This document shows, piece by piece, positions 24,411 through 31,582 of a stretch of DNA of 64,000 nt. The position numbers and the translations under genes are program-made. The DNA comes from an uncultured Oscillospiraceae bacterium. Its GTDB lineage: Bacteria; Bacillota; Clostridia; Oscillospirales; Oscillospiraceae. Positions within the stretch are counted from its first letter, which is position 1, and each line of letters opens with the position of its first letter. The notes beneath the pieces were generated by a model. That model was given only the letters and a program-made list of their open reading frames with translations, ran no database searches and was not told where the DNA came from. The DNA lies in NCBI GenBank assembly GCA_934597125.1, contig CAKTQM010000001.1, forward strand, positions 1 through 64,000, read 5' to 3'.

Positions 24411-25205
24411 ATGGAAAACAAATGCATGAAAGACTTTTTCCGCTATGCGGATATTGCGGATACAGCTATGCAGCACGGAACCCTTATTTCCCCTGTGCAG
24501 GCGGTATATCCCGACTGCACGATGGAAGATGCCTACCGCCTGCAGTTCTACAATACGGAGCGGCGGCTTGCCGACGGGTGGAAGCTCGCAGGCTATAAAG
24601 TTGGCGTCATTGCTGAAAGCGCACAGCGCGGCATGGGAACGCTGCAGCCGGTATTTGGCACACTCTATGACAGAATGATTCTGCGGAACGGCTCAAAAAT
24701 CTCTCTTGACGATCTAAACGCGCCCTTGCTGGAAGTGGAGGTGGCGCTTATTGCAAAAAAGTCGGTGTGTGAACCTATCTTTACAGCAAGCGATGCCATT
24801 TCGTATATTCAGGAAGGCCGCATTGCATTTGAGGTGGTTTCCGGCCGCCTGAATAGACCAACTCCGAATGCCGTCGCGCTGATTGCTGACGGCACGGCAG
24901 CGCGATTCACAGTGCTGGGTGAGCAAAAACTAACGGGAGAAGCACTTGCTGATTTGGAGTGCGGAGAAGTGAATTTGCTTTTTAACGGAGAAAAAATTGA
25001 AAGCGGGAATCTGTCTGCTATCTTCGGAACCCCTCTCCGTTCATTTGTGTGGCTTGCCAATATACTGCTGGCCCATGGCAAGATATTGCAAGAAGGGAAT
25101 ATCGTCATGACAGGTTCTGCCACACGAGCAATGCCTATTCTGAATTATGGCAGATACTGCGGCGACAGTGAAAAGTTAGGTGCGGTAGAAGCCCTGTTTG
25201 CCTGA
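24411..25205 (+). CDS. MhpD-like 2-keto-4-pentenoate hydratase / fumarylacetoacetase-fold protein
   Basis: 264 residues. The length and pattern match the hydratase branch (MhpD, HpcG, decarboxylase NahK): MEDAYRLQFYNTERRL near 42, GYKVGVIAESAQRGMG near 62, and metal-binding acidic residues in APLLEVEVALIAKK near 108. Known reactions are hydration of 2-hydroxypenta-2,4-dienoate or decarboxylation of 4-oxalocrotonate, both late steps in aromatic acid breakdown. Start ATG 24411 has gaaaggaaata upstream. It is the last low-GC gene; the abfD gene begins 41 bases later. Confidence 0.83.
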   Translation: MENKCMKDFFRYADIADTAMQHGTLISPVQAVYPDCTMEDAYRLQFYNTERRLADGWKLAGYKVGVIAESAQRGMGTLQPVFGTLYDRMILRNGSKISLDDLNAPLLEVEVALIAKKSVCEPIFTASDAISYIQEGRIAFEVVSGRLNRPTPNAVALIADGTAARFTVLGEQKLTGEALADLECGEVNLLFNGEKIESGNLSAIFGTPLRSFVWLANILLAHGKILQEGNIVMTGSATRAMPILNYGRYCGDSEKLGAVEALFA

Positions 25206-25246
25206 CGAATCCGACGGAGAATAAATTAATAGGAGGAACATCCTTT

Positions 25247-26716
25247 ATGATGACCGCGAAAGAATACATCGACTCCCTGCGCAAGCTGAACACCCGCGTG
25301 TATATGTTCGGCGAGAAGATCGACAACTGGGTGGATCACCCTATGATCCGGCCCTCCATCAACTGCGTGGCCATGACCTACGCGCTGGCCCAGGATCCCC
25401 AGTATGAGGATCTGATGACCGCCACCTCCAGCCTGACCGGCCACAAGATCAACCGCTTCACCCACCTCCACCAGTCCAGCGAGGATCTGGTGAAAAAGGT
25501 AAAAATGCAGCGCCTGCTGGGCCAGAAGACAGCCAGCTGCTTCCAGCGCTGCGTGGGTATGGACGCCTTCAACGCCGTGTTCTCCTCCACCTATGAGATC
25601 GACGAGAAGTACGGCACCCACTACCACGAGAACTTTAAGAAGTTCCTCATCTACGTGCAGGACAATGACCTGACGGTGGACGGCGCCATGACCGACCCCA
25701 AGGGTGACCGCAGCAAGGCACCCCACGAGCAGGCCGATCCGGATATGTACGTCCATGTGGTGGAGCGCCGGGACGACGGCATCGTGGTCTGCGGCGCCAA
25801 GTGCCACCAGACCGGCTCTATCAACTCCCACTGGCACATCTTCATGCCCACCATCGCCATGGGCGAAGCCGACAAGGACTACGCCGTGTCCTTTGCCTGC
25901 CCCACCGACGCCGAGGGCCTCTACATGATCTACGGCCGCCAGTCCTGCGACACCCGCAAGATGGAGGAGGGCTGCATCGATGTGGGCAACACCAAATTCG
26001 GCGGACAGGAGGCTTTGGTGGTTCTGGACCACGTCTTTATCCCCAACGAGTACATTTTCCTCAACGGCGAGTATGAGTTCGCCGGCATGATCGTGGAGCG
26101 CTTCGCCGGTTATCACCGCCAGAGCTACGGCGGCTGCAAGGTGGGCGTGGGCGACGTGGTCATCGGCGCGGCGGCACTGGCCGCCGAGTACAACGGCGTG
26201 GAGAAGGCCAGCGCCGTCAAGGACAAGCTCATCGAGATGACCCACCTGAATGAAACGCTCTATTCCTGCGGCATCGCCTGCTCCTGCGAGGGCTGCCCCA
26301 CCAAGGCGGGCAACTATCAGATCGACCTGCTGCTGGCAAACGTCTGCAAGCAGAACGTGACCCGCTTCCCCTATGAGATCGTGCGCCTGGCCGAGGACAT
26401 CGCGGGCGGCCTGATGGTCACCATGCCCAGCGAGACGGATTTCAAGTCCGACACGGTAGTGGGCAATAACGGCGAGACCATCGGCGAGATCTGCAACAAG
26501 TACTTCGCCGCCCGGGAGGGCGTCAGCACCGAGGCCCGCCAGCGGATCATGCGCTTCCTGGAGAACATGTGCCTGGGCGCGGCGGCTGTTGGCTACCGCA
26601 CGGAGTCCATGCACGGCGCGGGCTCCCCGCAGGCCCAGCGCATCATGATCGCCCGTCAGGGGAACATTCAGGAGAAGAAAAAGCTGGCCAAGAACATCGC
26701 CGGTATCCAGAAGTAA
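25247..26716 (+). CDS. abfD: 4-hydroxybutyryl-CoA dehydratase / vinylacetyl-CoA isomerase
   Basis: 489 residues, the family length. The enzyme uses FAD and a 4Fe-4S cluster to convert 4-hydroxybutyryl-CoA to crotonyl-CoA. The expected cluster ligands are visible: a CxxxC pair in ASCFQRC near residue 99-103 and H-x6-C in YHRQSYGGC near 290-298. EYIDSLRKLNTRVYMFGEKI is the typical N-terminus. Start at ATG 25247 (ATGATG) with taggaggaac upstream. Codon use is GC-rich, in sharp contrast to the gene just before it. With the acyl-CoA dehydrogenase downstream it could feed a GABA- or succinate-derived butyrate route. Confidence 0.92.
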   Translation: MMTAKEYIDSLRKLNTRVYMFGEKIDNWVDHPMIRPSINCVAMTYALAQDPQYEDLMTATSSLTGHKINRFTHLHQSSEDLVKKVKMQRLLGQKTASCFQRCVGMDAFNAVFSSTYEIDEKYGTHYHENFKKFLIYVQDNDLTVDGAMTDPKGDRSKAPHEQADPDMYVHVVERRDDGIVVCGAKCHQTGSINSHWHIFMPTIAMGEADKDYAVSFACPTDAEGLYMIYGRQSCDTRKMEEGCIDVGNTKFGGQEALVVLDHVFIPNEYIFLNGEYEFAGMIVERFAGYHRQSYGGCKVGVGDVVIGAAALAAEYNGVEKASAVKDKLIEMTHLNETLYSCGIACSCEGCPTKAGNYQIDLLLANVCKQNVTRFPYEIVRLAEDIAGGLMVTMPSETDFKSDTVVGNNGETIGEICNKYFAAREGVSTEARQRIMRFLENMCLGAAAVGYRTESMHGAGSPQAQRIMIARQGNIQEKKKLAKNIAGIQK

Positions 26717-26725
26717 GAGGGCGGT

Positions 26726-27163
26726 ATGGACAAGAAGCAAGCGTGGCTCCAACTGGTGCGGGAAAAGTCCGACCACTATCTGAACCTGCACGACGGCGGC
26801 TTTGACGAGAAAATGCGGGCCCGTCTCGTGGACTGCGATTATGAGGCGCAGACCGTCACCTACGCTTTCCCCACCCAGGGCTGGCAGATCAACGAGAAGG
26901 GCGGCATCCACGGTGGCGCTATCGCCGGGATGTTCGATACGGCCTTCGGCGTGGTGGCCAACTTCACCGCCGGGGATAACGAGGCCACCACCACGGATAT
27001 GACGCTGTCCTTCCTGCGGGGTGTGGATTTCGGCATGGAGCTGCGCCTGAAGGTGTTCATCGTCAAGGCGGGCCGCAGCCTCATCCGCCAGCGGGCGGAG
27101 CTGATCGACGCCGCCACCGGCAAGCTGCTGGCCACCGCCAGCGGCAGTTGGATGCCCTTATAA
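26726..27163 (+). CDS. PaaI-type acyl-CoA thioesterase (hotdog fold)
   Basis: 145 residues with the PaaI thioesterase signature GGIHGGAIAGMFDTAFGVV near residue 53, including the catalytic-loop pattern HGG and an acidic residue on the following helix. Family members hydrolyse short or aromatic acyl-CoA esters. It starts 10 bases after abfD with aagagggcgg upstream and precedes the acyl-CoA dehydrogenase, so it is clearly in the same operon. In a butyrate pathway it could release free acid or clear dead-end CoA esters. Confidence 0.83.
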   Translation: MDKKQAWLQLVREKSDHYLNLHDGGFDEKMRARLVDCDYEAQTVTYAFPTQGWQINEKGGIHGGAIAGMFDTAFGVVANFTAGDNEATTTDMTLSFLRGVDFGMELRLKVFIVKAGRSLIRQRAELIDAATGKLLATASGSWMPL

Positions 27164-27203
27164 GAACCGTTCCGAAACAGAGTAAAAATATAGGAGAAAC
27201 AAC

Positions 27204-28343
27204 ATGGATTTCAATTTGAGTCGTGAACATCAGCTGATCCGCAAGATGATGGCGGAGTTTACGGAAAAGGAAGTCAAGCCCATCGCGGCGGAGACCGATC
27301 GTACCTGCGAATATCCCCGCGAGAACATCGAGAAGCTGTTTGATTTGGGCGTCATGGGCATGTGCGTGCCCAAGGAGTACGGCGGCGCGGGCGCTGATCC
27401 TCTGGCCAGCGCCATCTGCATCGAGGAACTCTCCAAGCAGTGCGCCTCCACCGGCGACATCGTGGCCACCCACAACGGCCTGTGCTGCGACCCCATCATG
27501 AACTACGGCACCCCTGAGCAGAAGGCCAAGTACCTGCCCATGCTGACTACCGGTCATCATGTGGGCGCCTTCGCCCTCACCGAGCCCAACGCCGGCAGCG
27601 ACGCCTCCAAGGGGCAGACCGAGGCCAGGCTGGTGAGCGACCACTATGTGATGAACGGCTCCAAGATCTTCATCACCAACGGCTACGTGGCCGATGTGTT
27701 CGTGGTGTTCGCCATGACCGACAAGAGCAAGGGCACCAAGGGCATCTCCGCCTTCATCGTGGAGAGCAGTTTCCCCGGCTTCTCCGTGGGCAAGCACGAG
27801 GAAAAGCTGGGTCTGCACGGCAGCCCCACCGCCGAGATCGTGTTCCAGGACTGCATCGTCCCCAAGGAGAATCTGCTGGGCGTAGAGGGCAAGGGCTTCT
27901 CCATCGCCATGGCCACGCTGGACGGCGGCCGTATCGGCATCGCCGCACAGGGCCTCGGTATTGCCGAGGGTGCCCTGGAGGAAGCCATCAACTACACCAA
28001 GGGCCGTGTCCAGTTCGGCAAGCCCATCTCTAAGTTCCAGAACACCCAGTTCACGCTGGCGGACATGGAGCTGGGCTGCGAGGCAGGCCGCCTGCTGACC
28101 TATCAGGCCGCTATCGCCAAGGGCGAAGGCAAGCGCTACACCAAGCAGGCCGCCATGGCCAAGCTGTTCACCTCCGAGCACGCTATGAAGACCACCACCA
28201 AGGTGGTGCAGCTGTTCGGCGGCTACGGCTACACCAAGGATTACCCGGTGGAGCGCATGATGCGTGACGCCAAGATCACGGAAATTTACGAGGGCACCAG
28301 CGAAGTGCAGCGCATCGTGATCTCCGCCAACATGGGTCTGTAA
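27204..28343 (+). CDS. bcd: Acyl-CoA dehydrogenase (butyryl-CoA dehydrogenase type)
   Basis: 379 residues, standard length. FAD enzyme oxidising or, with electron-transferring flavoprotein, reducing short acyl-CoA. Visible family motifs: GAFALTEPNAGSDA near 125, FITNGYVADVFVVFA near 157, and the catalytic Glu in IYEGTSEVQRI near 365. Start ATG 27204 follows taggagaaac. In butyrate producers bcd is normally followed by complete etfB and etfA; here only a stump of etfB remains. The protein itself looks intact. Confidence 0.92.
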   Translation: MDFNLSREHQLIRKMMAEFTEKEVKPIAAETDRTCEYPRENIEKLFDLGVMGMCVPKEYGGAGADPLASAICIEELSKQCASTGDIVATHNGLCCDPIMNYGTPEQKAKYLPMLTTGHHVGAFALTEPNAGSDASKGQTEARLVSDHYVMNGSKIFITNGYVADVFVVFAMTDKSKGTKGISAFIVESSFPGFSVGKHEEKLGLHGSPTAEIVFQDCIVPKENLLGVEGKGFSIAMATLDGGRIGIAAQGLGIAEGALEEAINYTKGRVQFGKPISKFQNTQFTLADMELGCEAGRLLTYQAAIAKGEGKRYTKQAAMAKLFTSEHAMKTTTKVVQLFGGYGYTKDYPVERMMRDAKITEIYEGTSEVQRIVISANMGL

Positions 28344-28359
28344 GAGGAGGGAAGAGACA

Positions 28360-28437
28360 ATGAAGATTCTGGTTACCGTAAAGCAAGTTCCCGACACCAG
28401 CGGCAAGGTCGCTGTCAATCCGGAGATTGATTGTTGA
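28360..28437 (+). pseudogene. etfB: Truncated etfB (electron-transfer flavoprotein beta), 25 codons
   Basis: After gaggagggaag the frame reads MKILVTVKQVPDTSGKVAVN and a few more residues, which is the normal EtfB N-terminus, then stops at 28435 after a divergent Ile-Asp-Cys. Intact EtfB has about 260 residues. No further EtfB or EtfA sequence follows, so this is a deletion or recombination scar that removed the etf genes from the bcd operon. EtfAB must be encoded elsewhere if Bcd is active. Confidence 0.88.
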
Positions 28438-28511
28438 ACCTTGGGCGACCCTGGCTCGAACGATATCCTTCTAATAGATGGCTGGCCATTACATAGGCAC
28501 GTCTTCACAAA

Positions 28512-28543
28512 AGGGATTTCGCGCCGACAAGCACGAAATCCCT
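28512..28543 (-). terminator. Hairpin after the etfB remnant
   Basis: Stem agggatttcg / cgaaatccct around a 12-base loop. The T-rich side is on the minus strand, so it is orphaned from any visible gene; possibly carried along in the rearrangement. Confidence 0.45.
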
Positions 28544-28552
28544 ATCCCCGCC

Positions 28553-28581
28553 TTGCCTTTTTCCGTTCCGTATGCTACAAT
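28553..28581 (+). promoter_or_regulatory. Sigma-A promoter for deoC-deoD
   Basis: TTGCCT (28553-28558), 17-base spacer, TACAAT (28576-28581), about 40 bases before deoC. Confidence 0.78.
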
Positions 28582-28623
28582 AAACCCGCAAAACCGTAAC
28601 ATTTCCGAAAGGAGCAATACCAT

Positions 28624-29280
28624 ATGGAACTGCAAAATATCCTCAGCCGCGTGGATCACACCCTGCTGAGTCAGGGCGCCACCTGGGCGGAGATCAAGGC
28701 CATCTGCGACGACGGCGTCAAATACGGCTGCGCCAGCGTCTGCATCCCCGCCAGCTACGTCAAGCAGGCGGCGGAATATGTCAAGGGCAAGATCGCCGTC
28801 TGCACCGTCATCGGCTTCCCCAACGGCTACGACACCACCGCCGCCAAGTGCTTTGAAGCCGCCGACGCCGTGAAGAACGGCGCGTCCGAGATCGACATGG
28901 TCATCAATATCGGCTGGGTCAAGGACGGCCTGTACGATCAGGTGCTGGAGGAGATCCGGCAGGTGAAGGCCGCCTGTGATGGCCGTCTGCTGAAGGTCAT
29001 CATCGAGACCTGTATGCTGATCGACGCCGAGAAGATCGAGATGTGCCGCGTGGTATCCGAGTCCGGCGCGGATTATATCAAAACCTCCACCGGCTTCGGC
29101 GGAGGCGGCGCCACCCGCGAGGATGTGGCCCTGTTCAAGGCTCACGTGGCTCCCCACGTGAAGATCAAGGCCGCCGGCGGCATCGCCAATTTGCAGGATG
29201 CCGAGGATTTCGTCAACCTGGGCGCCGACCGTCTGGGCACCAGCCGCATCGTCAAGGCCGTCAAGGCCATGGAAAAATAA
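28624..29280 (+). CDS. deoC: Deoxyribose-phosphate aldolase
   Basis: 218 residues. Cleaves 2-deoxyribose 5-phosphate to glyceraldehyde 3-phosphate and acetaldehyde. The Schiff-base lysine lies in [13 protein letters not shown] near residue 150 and the second catalytic lysine in [10 protein letters not shown] near 180; [10 protein letters not shown] at the N-terminus is the family start. ATG 28624 follows aaaggagcaatac. It is the first gene of a nucleoside salvage unit; deoD follows 12 bases later. Confidence 0.95.
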   Translation: MELQNILSRVDHTLLSQGATWAEIKAICDDGVKYGCASVCIPASYVKQAAEYVKGKIAVCTVIGFPNGYDTTAAKCFEAADAVKNGASEIDMVINIGWVKDGLYDQVLEEIRQVKAACDGRLLKVIIETCMLIDAEKIEMCRVVSESGADYIKTSTGFGGGGATREDVALFKAHVAPHVKIKAAGGIANLQDAEDFVNLGADRLGTSRIVKAVKAMEK

Positions 29281-29292
29281 GGAGGAACCACT

Positions 29293-30009
29293 ATGCCTAC
29301 CCCCCACAATAACGCCGTCAAAGGCGATTTCGCCAAAACCGTCCTCATGCCCGGCGATCCCCTGCGGGCCAAATTCATCGCCGAGACCTTTCTGACCGAT
29401 CCCAGGCTGGTCAATAACGTCCGCGGCGTTCAGGGCTACACCGGCACCTACAAGGGTGTTCCCGTCTCCGTCATGGCCAGCGGCATGGGCATCCCCTCCA
29501 TCGGCATCTATTCCTATGAGCTGTACACCCAGTATGACGTGGAAAACATCATCCGCGTGGGCAGCGCCGGCGCCATGCGGGCTGATCTGGAGCTGGGCAG
29601 CGTGGTGGCCGGTCAGGGCGCCTGCACCAATTCCAACTTCGGCGACCAGTACGGTCTGGGCGGCAGCTTTGCCCCCATCTGCGATTTTGACCTGCTGATG
29701 GCCGCCGTGGACAGTGCCAAGGAGCTGGGCGTCAAAATGCCCGTGGGCAACCTCTACTCCTCCGACACCTTCTATGACGCTGCCCAGCGCAATATGCGCT
29801 TCGCCAAAATGGGCGTCATGGCGGTGGAGATGGAGGCCGCCGGCCTGTACTGCACCGCCGCCTATACCGGCAAGCGGGCCCTTGCCATCTGCTCCATCTC
29901 CGACAACCTTGTCACCGGCCAGGAACTGTCCGCCGACGACCGCCAGACCACCTTCATCAACATGATGAAGATTGCGCTGGAGATCGCCGTGAAAATGGAC
30001 AAACAGTGA
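29293..30009 (+). CDS. deoD: Purine-nucleoside phosphorylase, DeoD type
   Basis: 238 residues, normal for the hexameric trimeric-fold DeoD enzyme that splits purine nucleosides with phosphate. The N-terminal MPTPHNNAVKGDFAKTVLMPG holds the phosphate-binding Gly loop, and the catalytic Asp near 204 lies in SISDNLVTG. It is co-transcribed with deoC and closed by a strong terminator; the BMP importer genes next to it would supply nucleosides. Confidence 0.95.
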   Translation: MPTPHNNAVKGDFAKTVLMPGDPLRAKFIAETFLTDPRLVNNVRGVQGYTGTYKGVPVSVMASGMGIPSIGIYSYELYTQYDVENIIRVGSAGAMRADLELGSVVAGQGACTNSNFGDQYGLGGSFAPICDFDLLMAAVDSAKELGVKMPVGNLYSSDTFYDAAQRNMRFAKMGVMAVEMEAAGLYCTAAYTGKRALAICSISDNLVTGQELSADDRQTTFINMMKIALEIAVKMDKQ

Positions 30010-30020
30010 ATTTTTTGAGA

Positions 30021-30066
30021 AAAGAGGGCTTTTGTGCGCGCAACGCGCACAAAAGCCCTCTTTCTG
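30021..30066 (+). terminator. Terminator of deoC-deoD
   Basis: Perfect 20-bp stem (aaagagggcttttgtgcgcg) with a 3-base loop, 12 bases after the deoD stop. Confidence 0.85.
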
Positions 30067-30087
30067 CGGAATCCCACAAAATAGGTC

Positions 30088-30116
30088 TTGCTTTTATAAA
30101 GCACACCTGATAGAAT
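30088..30116 (+). promoter_or_regulatory. Sigma-A promoter for the BMP lipoprotein gene
   Basis: TTGCTT (30088-30093), 17-base spacer, TAGAAT (30111-30116). The 5' leader of about 72 bases contains two weak hairpins (atggc/gccat and ctcc/gggag) that I cannot assign to a riboswitch class. Confidence 0.7.
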
Positions 30117-30194
30117 AACACTGTATGGCGGTCAAGCCATGCAAAATCACTCCTGTCAGGAACGGGAGCAAAATAAAGAAAGGTAGATCAAACC

Positions 30195-31397
30195 ATGAAA
30201 AAGTTTCTTGCTCTGATTCTGGCTCTGGTCATGGCGCTGTCCCTGGTCGCTTGCGGCGGCGGCAACAACAACTCCGAGCCCGAGAATCCCGACACCTCCG
30301 ATGCCACTAATACCGAGTATAAGGTCGCGATGATCACCGACTACGGCGATATCACCGACCAGTCCTTCAACCAGACCACCTATGAGGCCTGCAAGGCCTT
30401 TGCCGAGACCAACGGCGTGGAGTTCAAGTACTTCAAGCCCGCTGGCGACAACACCGCTGACCGTGTCAGCATGATCGAAAGCGCCATCGACGAGGGCTTC
30501 AACGTCATCGTGATGCCCGGCTACGCCTTCGGCGAGGCCATCACCGAGACCGCTCCCAACTTCGCTGATGTCAAGTTCATCGCGCTGGACGTTTCCGCCG
30601 GTGACCTGGGCGCTGATTTCGAAGTTCCCGCCAACCTGTACTGCGCTGTTTATAAGGAAGAGCTGTGCGGCTACATGGCTGGTTACGCTGCTGTGAAGCT
30701 GGGCTACAAGAGCCTGGGCTTCCTGGGCGGCATGGCTGTCCCCGCTGTCCAGCGTTACGGCTACGGCTTCGTGCAGGGCGTTGACGCCGCTGCCGCCGAG
30801 ATGGGCCTGACCGATGTCACCCTGAACTACGTCTATGGCGGCCAGTTCTTCGGTGATGCCGATATCACCGGCGTGATGGATACCTGGTACTCCAAGGGCA
30901 CCCAGGTGGTGTTCGCCTGCGGCGGCGGTATCTATACCTCCGCTGTTGACGCCGCCAAGAAGGTCGAGGGCGCCAAGGTCATCGGCGTTGACGTTGACCA
31001 GGCTGGCGTGATCGCCAACTACGCTGCCGGCGAGGGCGCCGACGAGGCCACTGTCGAGGGCTTCAAGGCTCTGACCGTTACCTCCGCCATGAAGGGTCTG
31101 TATCCCGCCACCTATGACACCCTGACCGATGTCATCGTGAACGGCAACTGGGAGAAGTACTCCGCCAAGATCGACACCCTGGGTCTGGTCTCCGCTGACG
31201 ATCCTTCCGCCAACTACGTGCAGATCCCCATGGACAGCACTCAGTGGGCTGACGGTGCGTTCACTCAGGACGACTACAAGGCTCTGGTTGCCAAGATGTT
31301 CAGCGGCGAGCTGACTGTCAGCGATGACATCACCAAGGCCGCTTCCGACTTCGCCACCGTCATCACGGTTGACGATCAGGGCGCCATCAAGGGCTAA
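30195..31397 (+). CDS. BMP-family nucleoside-binding lipoprotein (PnrA/BmpA-like)
   Basis: 400 residues. Signal peptide with lipobox ends at the cysteine of LSLVAC (about residue 20), followed by a Ser/Asn-rich linker and a BMP domain: KVAMITDYGDITDQSFNQ near 45, FIALDVSAGDL near 130, and GYKSLGFLGGMAVPAVQRYGYGF near 175. BMP proteins bind purine and other nucleosides outside the cell. It is followed by a terminator, so it can be made in excess of the ATPase and permeases, which have their own promoter. Confidence 0.92.
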   Translation: MKKFLALILALVMALSLVACGGGNNNSEPENPDTSDATNTEYKVAMITDYGDITDQSFNQTTYEACKAFAETNGVEFKYFKPAGDNTADRVSMIESAIDEGFNVIVMPGYAFGEAITETAPNFADVKFIALDVSAGDLGADFEVPANLYCAVYKEELCGYMAGYAAVKLGYKSLGFLGGMAVPAVQRYGYGFVQGVDAAAAEMGLTDVTLNYVYGGQFFGDADITGVMDTWYSKGTQVVFACGGGIYTSAVDAAKKVEGAKVIGVDVDQAGVIANYAAGEGADEATVEGFKALTVTSAMKGLYPATYDTLTDVIVNGNWEKYSAKIDTLGLVSADDPSANYVQIPMDSTQWADGAFTQDDYKALVAKMFSGELTVSDDITKAASDFATVITVDDQGAIKG

Positions 31398-31414
31398 ACC
31401 TTACGCTTACATAA

Positions 31415-31447
31415 AGAAAGACCGCTTCGGCGGTCTTTCTTTTTTTG
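31415..31447 (+). terminator. Terminator after BMP lipoprotein gene
   Basis: Perfect 11-bp stem (agaaagaccgc) with a TTCG loop followed by seven or more T residues. Confidence 0.88.
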
Positions 31448-31476
31448 CAAAATTTGTTGAGACCGCCAAAAAAACT

Positions 31477-31505
31477 TTGCTTTACGCCGCAAAGTATAGT
31501 ATACT
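31477..31505 (+). promoter_or_regulatory. Sigma-A promoter for the nucleoside ABC operon
   Basis: TTGCTT (31477-31482), 17-base spacer, TATACT (31500-31505), about 80 bases before the ATPase start. Confidence 0.75.
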
Positions 31506-31582
31506 GATACTATCTCATTGGTTTCCGTCCCCGCATTGTGCGAACCGCGGCGGGCCATAAAACGGAAGGAGGGCGAAACACT

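Noticed and set aside
25226-26911. 561-residue minus-strand open frame over abfD
   Set aside because: Antisense shadow of abfD, whose cluster ligands and length are correct.
28360-28437. Functional 25-residue peptide gene
   Set aside because: The sequence is an exact type match to the EtfB N-terminus with an abrupt end, so a truncated gene is the simpler reading.
30117-30194. Purine or preQ1 riboswitch upstream of the nucleoside-binding lipoprotein
   Set aside because: Only two weak hairpins; the conserved loop sequences of those classes were not seen.
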